A stretch of 64,000 nt of DNA, taken from NCBI GenBank assembly GCA_015057305.1, contig SVES01000004.1, forward strand, positions 49,527 through 113,526, written 5' to 3'. The notes under the pieces are model-generated. The model made no database searches. It was not told the DNA's origin and was given only the letters and a program-made list of their open reading frames with translations. The number at the start of each line of letters is the position of its first letter. Position 1 is the stretch's first letter. The position numbers and the translations under genes were made by a program. The DNA comes from Pseudobutyrivibrio ruminis (GTDB lineage Bacteria > Bacillota > Clostridia > Lachnospirales > Lachnospiraceae). Of this stretch, positions 27,213 through 36,734 are shown one piece after another.

Positions 27213-28667
27213 CTAATCTAGTGATGAAAGCATACCTGGCTTTCTAATCGTAATATCTATACATTCCTGTTCAATTTCACTTTCTACAACCTGTTTCATC
27301 GCAATGCCATCATCTCCTAAAACAAGTGTAAGGCGAGACTCATTTGTGTAAGGAGTCCATTCAGGAATGTTGTCTCCTCCACCTGGGATTCCATTTTTGC
27401 AGAAATTTGTCCAATAGATCTGCATTGCTTCTGCTAGCTCATAATCATCATCCTTAAATTCCATTTTACTTCTATCCAGCGTGCCAAAAATATAAGGCAC
27501 ATCAGAAAAGTGAGGAGTCTGCCTACCCCAAACAGGCGCCTTTGACTTCGCTCCTGTCATCGGATTTTCTGGATCAACAGGCTGAGTTTTCATCATATAG
27601 TAGGTGTAAATAGGTGTTCTTCCTAATCTTACGTTTTCTGATGCCCATGCCTGTGAAGGAGCAAGAGAAAATCCTCTAAACTGCTTATCAGATGTAAAAC
27701 TATCCTTAACCTTTCTAGAAAACATCCATGCATCACCAGTCACTGTTCCAACGGCGATTGGCACATCCCTATATTTTCCTTCTGCGATGAGCTTTCCCGG
27801 AACATCAGGAAGTGTATAGCCATCTATAAATGGTTGGAAATAACCAACTTCAAACCCGTCAGCCGTTTCCCTGGCCGCCTTTTCCATGGAATCAAAAACC
27901 TCTGTTGCAGGTCTTGTAAGCAAATCATCAAAAGACCATCCCAAATGCTCTAGACATTTGTTTACAATAGACTCCATGTCATCCCTTTCTCTGACTAAAT
28001 CTGCCTCATCATATCCTCCTCCGGACTGAACAATTGCTCTTGAGAACATTCCCTCAGAAAGCGGTGAAACCAAATGCATTCTAACAGATACTCCTCCAGC
28101 GGATTGTCCATGAATCATCACTCTCTTTGGATCACCTCCAAACGCTGCAATATTATCCTGAATCCAATTTAAAGCCATCACCTGATCAAGCAGACCAACA
28201 TTTGTGCTTTTTCCAAATTTTTTATCTAATTCCTTGTGAGCTATATACCCAAAAATACCCAAGCGATAATTAAAGCTGACAACAATTACTCCCTTTTCTG
28301 TTAGTTTCTCACCATACATGTATATATCTGATGAAGCTCCACCAGTGAATCCGCCGCCATATATCCAACACATAACAGGAAGCTTTTCATCAGCACTTTT
28401 TGCTGGTGTAAAAACATTAATGGTAAGACAGTCTTCAGAAATATCATGCTTCGGTCCAAAGCCCCTATATCCTTGAATAGGAGCAGGTCCATAAGAAAAG
28501 CACTCTTTTTCTCCATCCCATGCATCTATTTCTTCTGGTGGTGCAAAACGAAGCTCTCCTACAGGTGGTTTAGCAAAAGGTATTCCCAAAAATACGCTAC
28601 AATCAGATATTTCTCCAGCTTTTCCTACAACCACACCTTTATTAGTTTTAATTTTTGTCAGTGCCAT
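27213..28667 (-). CDS. Type-B carboxylesterase
   Basis: The 484-residue product has the carboxylesterase type-B layout: the N-terminal FLGIPFAKPPVGELRF, the EDCLTINVF signature, the oxyanion segment YGGGFTGG, the nucleophile elbow HGQSAGGVS (Gln for the more common Glu) and the catalytic His region TPHFSDVPYIFG. The acidic residue falls in GTVTGDAW. It is intracellular (no signal) and sits between the module 2 ATPase and the fusion esterase, so two unrelated esterase folds serve one importer. Family members cleave p-hydroxybenzoyl, acetyl or longer esters; the specificity here is unknown. Confidence 0.92.
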   Translation of the reverse strand: MALTKIKTNKGVVVGKAGEISDCSVFLGIPFAKPPVGELRFAPPEEIDAWDGEKECFSYGPAPIQGYRGFGPKHDISEDCLTINVFTPAKSADEKLPVMCWIYGGGFTGGASSDIYMYGEKLTEKGVIVVSFNYRLGIFGYIAHKELDKKFGKSTNVGLLDQVMALNWIQDNIAAFGGDPKRVMIHGQSAGGVSVRMHLVSPLSEGMFSRAIVQSGGGYDEADLVRERDDMESIVNKCLEHLGWSFDDLLTRPATEVFDSMEKAARETADGFEVGYFQPFIDGYTLPDVPGKLIAEGKYRDVPIAVGTVTGDAWMFSRKVKDSFTSDKQFRGFSLAPSQAWASENVRLGRTPIYTYYMMKTQPVDPENPMTGAKSKAPVWGRQTPHFSDVPYIFGTLDRSKMEFKDDDYELAEAMQIYWTNFCKNGIPGGGDNIPEWTPYTNESRLTLVLGDDGIAMKQVVESEIEQECIDITIRKPGMLSSLD

Positions 28668-29648
28668 TTACTCCCCTTCTTTCTGTAATAAATCTTTATT
28701 AATTTCTTTCACTCTGCAGCAAGATACTAAATGTCCCGGTAAAACCTCCTCCAGCTGCTGTGGTGCACGACATGCCTCTGTAGCATAAGGACATCTCGGC
28801 AAAAATCTACATCCAGGCTTTGGATTGACAGGGCTCATAAGCTCTCCCTTGAGCTCAATTCTCTTTTTAGGATGATCTATATCAGTGCTAGGAATTGCAG
28901 ATATAAGAGCCTTTGTATATGGATGAAGCGGTTTATCAAAAAGCTCCTTTGAAGGGCTTGTTTCTACAAGCTGTCCTAAATACATAACGCTAATATTGTG
29001 AGAAATATGTCTAACTACAGACATGTCATGAGTAACGAACATGTAAGTTAGCTTATACTCTTCCTGTAAGTCCATAAGCAAATTAATAATCTGCGCCTGA
29101 ATAGATACGTCGAGAGCAGATACAGGCTCATCACAGGCAATAAATTTTGGATTCATAGCCAGCGAACGTCCAATTCCTACACGCTGTCTTCTACCTCCTG
29201 AAAGCTCATGAGGATATGCCATCCTAAGTCTTTTTGAAATTCCAACCATATCCATAAGCTTTGATATTTGTTTATCAAGGGCATGTCCTGCTTTATACTC
29301 GCCTGAAAGTACTAACGGTTCTTTCAAGGTATCTTCTACTGTATATCTAGGATTCAATGTCATATATGGATCCTGAAATATAATTTGCATCTTTTCCCTA
29401 AGAGCCGGTAGTTCTTTTCTTGTTGGATATGTAACATCCTGCCCCTGATAAAGGATTTGTCCCTTTGTCGGTTCATGTAAATGGATTATTGTACGAGCAA
29501 GTGTGGATTTTCCGCAGCCTGACTCTCCAACAACTCCCATTGTGGTACCCTCTTCAAATTTCATGTTTACGTTGTCAACTGCATGAAGCTGCCCACGGGG
29601 TGTATTAAAATATTTCTTTAAATCTCTAACCTCAACTAATGTTCCCAT
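28668..29648 (-). CDS. Oligopeptide-type ABC importer ATPase, OppF/DppF-like (module 2)
   Basis: The 326-residue ATPase has Walker A GESGCGKST, signature LSGGRRQRVG (canonical Ser kept, unlike modules 1 and 3), Walker B CDEPVSALD, switch THDMSVV and a Cys-containing C-terminal GCRFLPRCPYATEAC. The stop of the upstream ATPase abuts its ATG. It drives the module 2 importer together with 29649-30665. Confidence 0.94.
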   Translation of the reverse strand: MGTLVEVRDLKKYFNTPRGQLHAVDNVNMKFEEGTTMGVVGESGCGKSTLARTIIHLHEPTKGQILYQGQDVTYPTRKELPALREKMQIIFQDPYMTLNPRYTVEDTLKEPLVLSGEYKAGHALDKQISKLMDMVGISKRLRMAYPHELSGGRRQRVGIGRSLAMNPKFIACDEPVSALDVSIQAQIINLLMDLQEEYKLTYMFVTHDMSVVRHISHNISVMYLGQLVETSPSKELFDKPLHPYTKALISAIPSTDIDHPKKRIELKGELMSPVNPKPGCRFLPRCPYATEACRAPQQLEEVLPGHLVSCCRVKEINKDLLQKEGE

Positions 29649-30665
29649 TTAAGCCTCCTTCTGGATTGCCTTCGCAACAGCCTCAATATTATGACATTGG
29701 CAACGATGTGTTCCACCAAGCTCCACAACTGGAACCGGGCCATTCTCACATTCCTTCGTTGCATAAGGACATCTTGTGTGGAACTTGCATCCACTAGGTA
29801 AATCTGATGGTTCTGGCATAACACCTGCTATAGGCTTAAGTCTGTCTCCATCACCATGTAAATCAGGCAGAGCACCGAAAAGCCCTATTGTATATGGGTG
29901 AGATGGATTTTTAAAAATTTCTCTTTTAGAACCATATTCCACAATCTCTCCGCCGTAAAGTACAGCCACATAGTCGCAGGTTTCCGCTACTATTCCTAAG
30001 TTATGAGTTATCATAAGCATTGCTGTGTTTGTTTCTCGAATAAGCTCTGTCATCATATCCAGAACCTGAGCCTGAATAGTTACATCCAAAGCTGTTGTCG
30101 GTTCATCTGCAAGCAATAAATCTGGATCACAGGACAGACCTATAGCAACTACCACTCTTTGCTGCTGTCCACCGGAGAACTGGTGAGGATAGTCTCTAAC
30201 TCTATCCGGGGTAATACCAACTCTTTCAAGCATTTTTATTGCCTGCTCCTCTGCTTCCTTTTTTGACAACTCAGGATGGTGAAGCTTTATAACCGAAGAT
30301 ATCTGTGTAAGTATCTTTTTTACGGGATTTAATGCTGTCATCGGATCTTGGAAAACCATAGAAATTTTGTCACCGCGGACTTTTTCCATTTCTTTCTCTG
30401 GAATTTCTAAGAGATTTTTACCTTCAAATTCGATACAGCCACCAGTTCGTGAACCATAATCTGGAAGAATACGTAAAATAGCCTTTGCTATTGTTGACTT
30501 ACCACAGCCAGACTCACCAACTAAGGCCAGCGCTTCTCCTCTTCTAATATCAAATGTAACGCCATTTATTGCGTGTACAATTTTCTTTCCAGCGGAATAT
30601 TCAACATAGAGGTCTTCCACATGAACCAATTCTTCGCCTTTCTTTGCTGTTCTTCTATCAGCCAT
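29649..30665 (-). CDS. Oligopeptide-type ABC importer ATPase, OppD/DppD-like (module 2)
   Basis: The 338-residue ATPase has Walker A GESGCGKST, signature FSGGQQQRVV, Walker B LLADEPTTALD and THNLGIV, with Asn in place of the common Asp after the switch His. The C-terminal domain carries GCKFHTRCPYATKEC. GGAGG precedes the ATG. It is second in line to the permease genes and completes the ATPase pair of module 2. Confidence 0.94.
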   Translation of the reverse strand: MADRRTAKKGEELVHVEDLYVEYSAGKKIVHAINGVTFDIRRGEALALVGESGCGKSTIAKAILRILPDYGSRTGGCIEFEGKNLLEIPEKEMEKVRGDKISMVFQDPMTALNPVKKILTQISSVIKLHHPELSKKEAEEQAIKMLERVGITPDRVRDYPHQFSGGQQQRVVVAIGLSCDPDLLLADEPTTALDVTIQAQVLDMMTELIRETNTAMLMITHNLGIVAETCDYVAVLYGGEIVEYGSKREIFKNPSHPYTIGLFGALPDLHGDGDRLKPIAGVMPEPSDLPSGCKFHTRCPYATKECENGPVPVVELGGTHRCQCHNIEAVAKAIQKEA

Positions 30666-30676
30666 GTTTATACCTC

Positions 30677-31579
30677 CTAATCAATCTGTCTTGGATCTAA
30701 TGCATCACGTAATCCATCGCCAAACAAGCTTACTGCAAGCACGGTTAAGGATATAAAAATAAGTGGTGCTATCATAACATTTGGATAATATCTCATTACA
30801 CTTCTAGCATCATTGAGCATAGCGCCCCATTCTGGCAGTGGTGGTTGAACACCAAGCCCAAGGAAAGATAATGACGAAGCTCCCATTATGGCACCGCCAA
30901 CGCCCATGCAAGCGTTTATAATTATTGGCTGTATTGAATTTGGAAGAACATATTTTAATATGATTCTAGGTGAACTATTATTAGTAGCTCTGGCAGCCTC
31001 AACATATTCCTGCTTTCTTACTGTAAGAATCTGGCCTCTTAGCATTCTTGCTGTTCCCCAAATGCCACCAAAAGACATGGCAAAAATCGTTCCACCAAAT
31101 GTATTTCCCATAACGGTTGCAATACAAATAGTCAAAAGTATACCTGGCAAGCACTGAACAATGTCTATTATTCTCATTATTACATTATCAACCACGCCAC
31201 CAAAATATCCTGCTATAGAACCAACGATAATTCCAAGGAATGTCGATAAAACTGTTGATGCCAGGCCAAGTGTCAAACTCCATCTTCCACCATATATAAC
31301 TCTGCTAAAAATATCTCGTCCATATTGGTCTGTACCCAAAAGATGTTCTCTACTTATAGGAGCATATTTATTCGCTATATCAACCTCTAAATAATCATAC
31401 ATAGCAATCTTGTCTGCAAATATGGCAATAAGGCAAAGAATCAAGAAAACTATTCCACCAAAAAGTGCAAGCTTGTTTCCTGCTAGTCGCTTTATAAATT
31501 CCTTAAATTGCGATTGCTTTTTTATTTCTTCATCTGAAATATTTTTCTTGGAAGGAACAAAATCTTTATTTTTTTTCAT
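30677..31579 (-). CDS. ABC importer permease, OppC/DppC-like (module 2)
   Basis: The 300-residue product has a Lys-rich cytoplasmic start, a first helix, the OppC-type LLGTDQYGRDIFSRVIYG segment and a coupling loop EYVEAARATNNSSPRIILKY. Its ATG overlaps the OppB stop (ATGA), indicating translational coupling. It pairs with 31576-32568 in the membrane. Confidence 0.94.
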   Translation of the reverse strand: MKKNKDFVPSKKNISDEEIKKQSQFKEFIKRLAGNKLALFGGIVFLILCLIAIFADKIAMYDYLEVDIANKYAPISREHLLGTDQYGRDIFSRVIYGGRWSLTLGLASTVLSTFLGIIVGSIAGYFGGVVDNVIMRIIDIVQCLPGILLTICIATVMGNTFGGTIFAMSFGGIWGTARMLRGQILTVRKQEYVEAARATNNSSPRIILKYVLPNSIQPIIINACMGVGGAIMGASSLSFLGLGVQPPLPEWGAMLNDARSVMRYYPNVMIAPLIFISLTVLAVSLFGDGLRDALDPRQID

Positions 31580-32568
31580 TCTCCCTTGCCTCCTTTCCTT
31601 CCATTTTTATGACCATGTCTACGATGTCTTCCTGCTGATGCATACTGTGCTTTAATTCTAGGATCCACAAGTGCATAAACAATATCAACGCCAAGCATAA
31701 TCAAGCAAAATAGAATTGCAAGAAAGACTGTACTGCCAATAATTGCCGGTCTATCACGCTTAGTAATGGCTCCAGAAATATATAAGCCAACGCCTGGTAT
31801 TGAGAAAATAGTTTCAAGAATCATTGTTCCGCCTAATCCACCTGCAAACTGTGCGCCCATAAGAGTAATAATTGGAATCAACGCATTAGGTAGCGCATGC
31901 AGATAATTAACTGCATTTCTAGAAAATCCCTGTGCTCTCGCTGCAACAACATAGTCAGATCTAATTACCTCCAGCATAGATGAACGCATTTGTCTTGCTG
32001 TTCCAGAAAAGCTTCCAATCATTATGGATATGCACGGTAATATGTAGGACTTAATTCCCTGATCAATTCCATAAGCGGGAAACCATCCCAAGTTTAGTGC
32101 GAATACAAGTATCAATACCAATGCAATACAATAATTAGGAATGCATGTCATTATTGACGATACAGCCAACACAATTTTATCTGCCAGCCTATTCTGATTA
32201 ACTGCAGCTATAACACCAAGCGGTATTCCAATCAACGCTCCTATAAGCACACTGTATATACAAATAGCAGCTGTACGAGGCATACGGTTTGCAAGCTCAG
32301 TAGATACATTTGTACGATAAATCCATGATTCTCCCAAATCAAAATCAATAAACAATTTTTTCAAATACTGTCCAAGCTGAACAATGTATGGCTGATCCAC
32401 CCCCAAATACTCTCGCATACTTGCAAGCTCTTCTGTTGTTGCGGTATCTCCAAGTATTATTGTTGCTGGATCTCCTGGTGTAAAATAAAGAAGAGTAAAT
32501 ACAAATACCGTAACCATAAGTATAATAGGTATTGTTATTATCAATCTTCTGATTATATAACGTGCCAT
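31576..32568 (-). CDS. ABC importer permease, OppB/DppB-like (module 2)
   Basis: The 330-residue, six-helix permease opens with MARYIIRRLIITIPIILMV and has FTPGDPATIILG, the coupling loop YVVAARAQGFSRNAVNYLH and the C-terminal DPRIKAQYASAG, then an unusual basic His/Lys/Gly-rich tail (RHRRHGHKNGRKGGK) not seen in the other two OppB paralogues. AAAGGGG precedes the ATG. Confidence 0.93.
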   Translation of the reverse strand: MARYIIRRLIITIPIILMVTVFVFTLLYFTPGDPATIILGDTATTEELASMREYLGVDQPYIVQLGQYLKKLFIDFDLGESWIYRTNVSTELANRMPRTAAICIYSVLIGALIGIPLGVIAAVNQNRLADKIVLAVSSIMTCIPNYCIALVLILVFALNLGWFPAYGIDQGIKSYILPCISIMIGSFSGTARQMRSSMLEVIRSDYVVAARAQGFSRNAVNYLHALPNALIPIITLMGAQFAGGLGGTMILETIFSIPGVGLYISGAITKRDRPAIIGSTVFLAILFCLIMLGVDIVYALVDPRIKAQYASAGRHRRHGHKNGRKGGKGE

Positions 32569-32593
32569 GTAAAACCCCTTTTCTTATAAATCC

Positions 32594-32618
32594 CTGGCAG
32601 AGCTTTAATCTCTGCCAG
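32594..32618 (-). other. Hairpin between binding-protein and permease genes (module 2)
   Basis: CTGGCAGAG (32594-32602) and CTCTGCCAG (32610-32618) form a perfect 9-bp stem with a 7-base loop, 13 bases after the binding-protein stop. The following minus-strand bases (GGATTTATAAG) lack a real T-run, so it may protect the 3' end of the binding-protein message more than terminate. Confidence 0.6.
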
Positions 32619-32630
32619 AGTTTATATGTT

Positions 32631-34259
32631 TTATTCTGTAAGCTTAAAGCAATTAGTCAGCAATCCTCCATTTGTTGCAAGATCAAACAGTTCAATATCT
32701 CCAGCTGTACATGTCTGTGTAGAATAGCTGCAGATTGAGTATGCATAAGCCTTTTCGTTGAAGTATTCATCCCAAGCAGCAATATTTTCATCACTATTGT
32801 CATCCTTAAGAGCTACATACAAATTGTCTAACTCCTCATCTACAACAAGCGATGTGTTGCAGCCCTTTAAATCATCGGTAAGGAAATCAATGATATCTTC
32901 AGACCACCACCCCTTAGTTGTCTGTGCCAAGTAAGCTCCACCACCAACAATTTCAAGTCTGATATCCCACTTATCTGGTTCATATTTATATTGCTGTGCG
33001 ATTGTCTGATCAACATTTAAAAGCTCTACATTAATGCCTGCCGCTCTAAGCTGAGACTGAATCATAATAGATGCTGCATCATTAGCAGTACTTGATACAT
33101 ATAATAAAGTAAGTGTTTCGCCATTATATCCAGCCTCGCTAAGTAAGCTTGCTGCCTTATCTACATCATAGTTGTAATAATCACGGCCTTCTCCTGTACT
33201 CCATGATTCAGGCGAATCTACCATATTAGGCTGGAAGCCATAAGCTACACTATAAGGTAATCCAATTGCATCTCCGATTGCCTCATTATCAAGAGCATAG
33301 CAAATTGCTTGACGTAAGCTTTGATTTGAAAGAACAGACTCAGAGTTTGCATTCATAACAATGGTAACAGGTGGTCTTTGTGGTAAATTAACAACATTGA
33401 TATCATCATTAGTTGATAAATTAGCTACATCTGACGCATCCATAGCATCAACAATATCTACAGAACCTGTCTCAAGTGCTATTGCTCTTGATGATGCATC
33501 CTGAATGATTTCATATTTGAATGTTTTTGCCGTTTTAATAATCATCGGATTATAATACTCACTGTCAGGATTCTCATAGTCAACCACACCATCCATCCAA
33601 AAATCAGGATTTACTGTTAACACAACCTCTGAATTTACAACATAGCTATCAAGCATGTATGGACCACTTCCAACTGGATTCTGTGTCATATCACCAAGCT
33701 CCTCATAAGTTGCCTGAGAAAGAATTTTAGCATTAGAAAAATGCTTCTCATAATCACCAGCGCCAAAAGGTTCTGATAAAATCATCTGTCCTGTATAATC
33801 ATCAATCTTTTCCCAGTGATCAAACTTAGGAATGGCGCCAGCATTTCCAGAAGCAATAACCTGGTCATAGCACCAAATTACGTCATCCATAGTGATTTGA
33901 TTACCATTTGTATCTTTTACAGAATCCCATATTTCTACTTCCCAAGTGTAATCATCAACCTGTTCGATACGCTTTGCAACCTGATAATAAACATTGTAAT
34001 CATAATCTGTACTAACTAATCCTTGATACACAAGCTCAAGCATTGATGCCTGTCCCCAATTAACAAAGCTGCCATATGGATCAAAGGTTCCACCGTCAGC
34101 AGATAAAGCAACTGTAACAGTATCCTTTAAATATCCATCAGCAGATTCTGAAGCTTTTCCTTCAGATGAAGCATCATTTGATGATGCGCTTTGCCCACAA
34201 GCAGTAACACCAATAGCTAGGGTTGCTACTAAAAGCAATGATAAAATTTTTTTCTTCAT
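32631..34259 (-). CDS. Solute-binding lipoprotein, peptide/nickel family 5 (module 2)
   Basis: The 542-residue product has lipobox VTAC with Cys 21, a Ser/Glu-rich linker and the family 5 fold, with VGSGPYMLDSY and SLRQAICYALDNEAIGDAIG. The ATG at 34259 is preferred over the TTG at 34262; GGAGGAGG lies just upstream. It captures the module 2 solute outside the cell. The upstream region has two palindromes and an AraC-type sensor gene, so expression is probably inducible. Confidence 0.93.
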   Translation of the reverse strand: MKKKILSLLLVATLAIGVTACGQSASSNDASSEGKASESADGYLKDTVTVALSADGGTFDPYGSFVNWGQASMLELVYQGLVSTDYDYNVYYQVAKRIEQVDDYTWEVEIWDSVKDTNGNQITMDDVIWCYDQVIASGNAGAIPKFDHWEKIDDYTGQMILSEPFGAGDYEKHFSNAKILSQATYEELGDMTQNPVGSGPYMLDSYVVNSEVVLTVNPDFWMDGVVDYENPDSEYYNPMIIKTAKTFKYEIIQDASSRAIALETGSVDIVDAMDASDVANLSTNDDINVVNLPQRPPVTIVMNANSESVLSNQSLRQAICYALDNEAIGDAIGLPYSVAYGFQPNMVDSPESWSTGEGRDYYNYDVDKAASLLSEAGYNGETLTLLYVSSTANDAASIMIQSQLRAAGINVELLNVDQTIAQQYKYEPDKWDIRLEIVGGGAYLAQTTKGWWSEDIIDFLTDDLKGCNTSLVVDEELDNLYVALKDDNSDENIAAWDEYFNEKAYAYSICSYSTQTCTAGDIELFDLATNGGLLTNCFKLTE

Positions 34260-34306
34260 CAATTCCTCCTCCTTTTAGATGAAATTTTGTCTATGGCTAA
34301 AGATTA

Positions 34307-34382
34307 AATGATTAATCATTTTTTAGATAGATGCAGTTCTTAATCATCCCTCAAAATATCTCATTTAAATCGTAAATGAGAT
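34307..34382 (-). promoter_or_regulatory. Two palindromes upstream of the module 2 binding-protein gene
   Basis: AATGATTAATCATT (34307-34320) is a perfect 14-base palindrome. ATCTCATTTA (34358-34367) and TAAATGAGAT (34373-34382) form a 10-bp inverted repeat with a 5-base spacer. Neither is followed by a T-run, so they look like protein-binding sites; TTGAGG just downstream of the second (minus strand) could be a -35. Confidence 0.45.
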
Positions 34383-34398
34383 AAATTATCGGTAAGTT

Positions 34399-34436
34399 AA
34401 AAAATGAGGGCTTTCACAAAATTCGTGAAAGCCCTC
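34399..34436 (-). terminator. Intrinsic terminator after the AraC sensor gene
   Basis: A perfect 12-bp stem GAGGGCTTTCAC/GTGAAAGCCCTC (34406-34417 with 34425-34436) is followed on the minus strand by six T. It starts 7 bases beyond the AraC stop. Confidence 0.9.
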
Positions 34437-34442
34437 TAAAAA

Positions 34443-36626
34443 TCAGCTGTTATGCAAATGCCTATATTCAGTTGGTGTTATACCCTCTCGCTTTTTAAAA
34501 TTTCTAACATATGTTTCAGAGCTATTAAAGCCAGTTGATTTTGCAATGGATGCTATAGTATTTCCTTTTGTTGCAAGCATCTCTTTAGAAATATTAATCC
34601 TATAATCGTTTATATATTCTGTAATAGTTATATCCTTCTTTTGTTTAAAAAGTCTGGAAAGGTGCTGTACACTAACTCCTACAGCCTCACATATTATAGG
34701 TACCGTCATATTTGCATCGCCAACATTTTCTCTAATGAATACACAAGCTTTTTCCACTGTATCCAATTCTTCCATGGACTCGCTGTTATGTTTTTCAGCA
34801 ATCTTTGGGAAAATATCCTGAACAGCTGCATTTAATGATGCCACAGATGTCCTTGCTGCTCGAATTTCACTTGCCATATCTTCTGCTTTTTTCCTATCTG
34901 TCCCAAAATTACTAACAGCTTCTGCTAAAAAACCTGATATTTCATATAACCGCTCCTGACCTAATTGATAGTCACTATGAAGTGATGATACATAGTAGCG
35001 AAGCAAAGATTGGATCATACCAGGAATCATGTCATATTTTTCTGCAAGTAGCGTATTTGCAAGAATTTGGATTTGCTTCATGTAATCTCCTCCAAGAAGA
35101 TTACCCTCACCCTCATCCATCTCTTCTTTATATACAATCCTCTTTTCACTATCTATAAGCTTTATAAAGCGGTAAATCTCTTCTGTTTCTTTGTATGCTT
35201 CCGTAATACCTTCTGTAGGAGATTCCACATATCCGCTGACAACTGCCTGTATATCCATTCCGTAGGTTTCTGACAACAATAACATGCCATTTTCCATAAT
35301 ATTTTTAACAACACCAATGTCATTCCCATCATTTGGACTGATAAGTAGCGCAAAATCAGGGTAAAGAGTGACGCCAGCAACTACTGCCTTATCTTCTGCA
35401 AACTTTAGAAATGCAGTGTTAAGAATAAGTTCAGCAATGTCCTGTCTTTCACCTCTTTCGATTGCACTTTCCGCAAGAGTTGCATAATCGTTTACAAATA
35501 CAGTAACAAGATAACATCCAGAAATCATCGGAAGAATTCCTGCTTCATCAAACTTGGCTTCATCAACATCTCTAAAATGGCCTAGCAAAATGTGTCTCAA
35601 GGTATAATGTTTATGCCTCTCTTTTTCGTTCATATCCTTAGTCTTATATGAATCTAATGAGGAAGATATCTCATCCACAACACTTGAAAAATCAGAATCA
35701 GCAGAAACCTGTGGCACAAGGCTTACAGCATCTGCTATTCTTTCTTTTCTTTGCGCCTGCATATATCTGGATAATCCAAATGCAAATATCAATAACAGCA
35801 CAAAATAAACCGAAAAATACGCTAGTAAGAGATGAATTGGTCTTTCCATATTTGATTTGTCAAAGCAAGATAGATAGATATAATTTCCATCTGTGTCTGA
35901 AAATGTCACAAGCTTAGTTCCATACCATTCAGATATATCATCTTTATTTGACCAATCTAAATCCATTGGATAGTTTTTAGCAGTAGAAATACTCCATTCA
36001 TCTGAATATACAGTAAATATACATACATTAGCTCCACCAATAATATTGAGCAATGCATCGTTGTCCACAAGAACAAGAAGCGTCCCACAATCATCATTAT
36101 AATCATCTGTAAGCTTTTCAATGTAAAAGGTAGGTGCAAAGCTATTGTATAGCATAGTCCATCCCTCTGCCTCGTCCAAATTTATACCTTCCATAGAATT
36201 TTTTCTTAATATCTCAGCTAATGATTCAATTGAATATATCGCGCCCTGTTCATCATATACTAAATTTTGACGTTCATTTATATAATAAATTTTGAGGATT
36301 GCATAATTGTTTAATTTGTTAAGTGAAATAGCATGACATATATAATCCTTTTGTTGATTGGCGGGAGACTCCTCCATGGCAGCTTCCATAAATATATTGT
36401 CGCGAGAAAGTGAACCAGCTGAAACCTCAACATCTCTCATCGTCAATGACACTCCGGATTTAAATTCCTCTGTCATAAGCTTGCCTTGCTCACTTATCTG
36501 ACTATGGATTAATGCGCTTATAGCAAAATATAAAATTATACCCAAAACAAGAGGAAATAAAAATAAGATAAAAATGGTTCTACGCCACTGCTTTTCCCTT
36601 CGTCCTTTGCTGAAGTTAAATTTCAT
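34443..36626 (-). CDS. Membrane-bound sensor AraC-family transcriptional regulator
   Basis: The product of about 727 residues has a first membrane helix (about 18-38), an extracytoplasmic sensor of about 220 residues, a second helix (FSVYFVLLLIFAFGLSRYM region), a long cytoplasmic linker and a C-terminal double-HTH AraC domain (last 100 residues: ICEAVGVSVQHLSRLFKQKK, then IAKSTGFNSSETYVRNFKK). The ATG at 36626 is preferred over a TTG at 36632; GGGAGG lies 8-9 bases upstream. Such one-component regulators are frequent in Lachnospiraceae and Paenibacilli and usually control the neighbouring transporter, here module 2. Confidence 0.9.
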   Translation of the reverse strand: MKFNFSKGRREKQWRRTIFILFLFPLVLGIILYFAISALIHSQISEQGKLMTEEFKSGVSLTMRDVEVSAGSLSRDNIFMEAAMEESPANQQKDYICHAISLNKLNNYAILKIYYINERQNLVYDEQGAIYSIESLAEILRKNSMEGINLDEAEGWTMLYNSFAPTFYIEKLTDDYNDDCGTLLVLVDNDALLNIIGGANVCIFTVYSDEWSISTAKNYPMDLDWSNKDDISEWYGTKLVTFSDTDGNYIYLSCFDKSNMERPIHLLLAYFSVYFVLLLIFAFGLSRYMQAQRKERIADAVSLVPQVSADSDFSSVVDEISSSLDSYKTKDMNEKERHKHYTLRHILLGHFRDVDEAKFDEAGILPMISGCYLVTVFVNDYATLAESAIERGERQDIAELILNTAFLKFAEDKAVVAGVTLYPDFALLISPNDGNDIGVVKNIMENGMLLLSETYGMDIQAVVSGYVESPTEGITEAYKETEEIYRFIKLIDSEKRIVYKEEMDEGEGNLLGGDYMKQIQILANTLLAEKYDMIPGMIQSLLRYYVSSLHSDYQLGQERLYEISGFLAEAVSNFGTDRKKAEDMASEIRAARTSVASLNAAVQDIFPKIAEKHNSESMEELDTVEKACVFIRENVGDANMTVPIICEAVGVSVQHLSRLFKQKKDITITEYINDYRINISKEMLATKGNTIASIAKSTGFNSSETYVRNFKKREGITPTEYRHLHNS

Positions 36627-36683
36627 ATACAAATCCTCCCAAATCCTTGTACAATTTTAACTTATGTAATTAGTAATCGCAAT

Positions 36684-36717
36684 AAAAAAGCTCTGGTGAT
36701 TTCTCCACCAGAGCTTT
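36684..36717 (-). terminator. Intrinsic terminator after the GH78 gene
   Basis: The perfect 12-bp stem AAAGCTCTGGTG/CACCAGAGCTTT (36687-36698 with 36706-36717) is followed on the minus strand by a T-run. It ends the GPH-GH78 operon. Confidence 0.9.
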
Positions 36718-36734
36718 CGTCTACATCTAAAAAT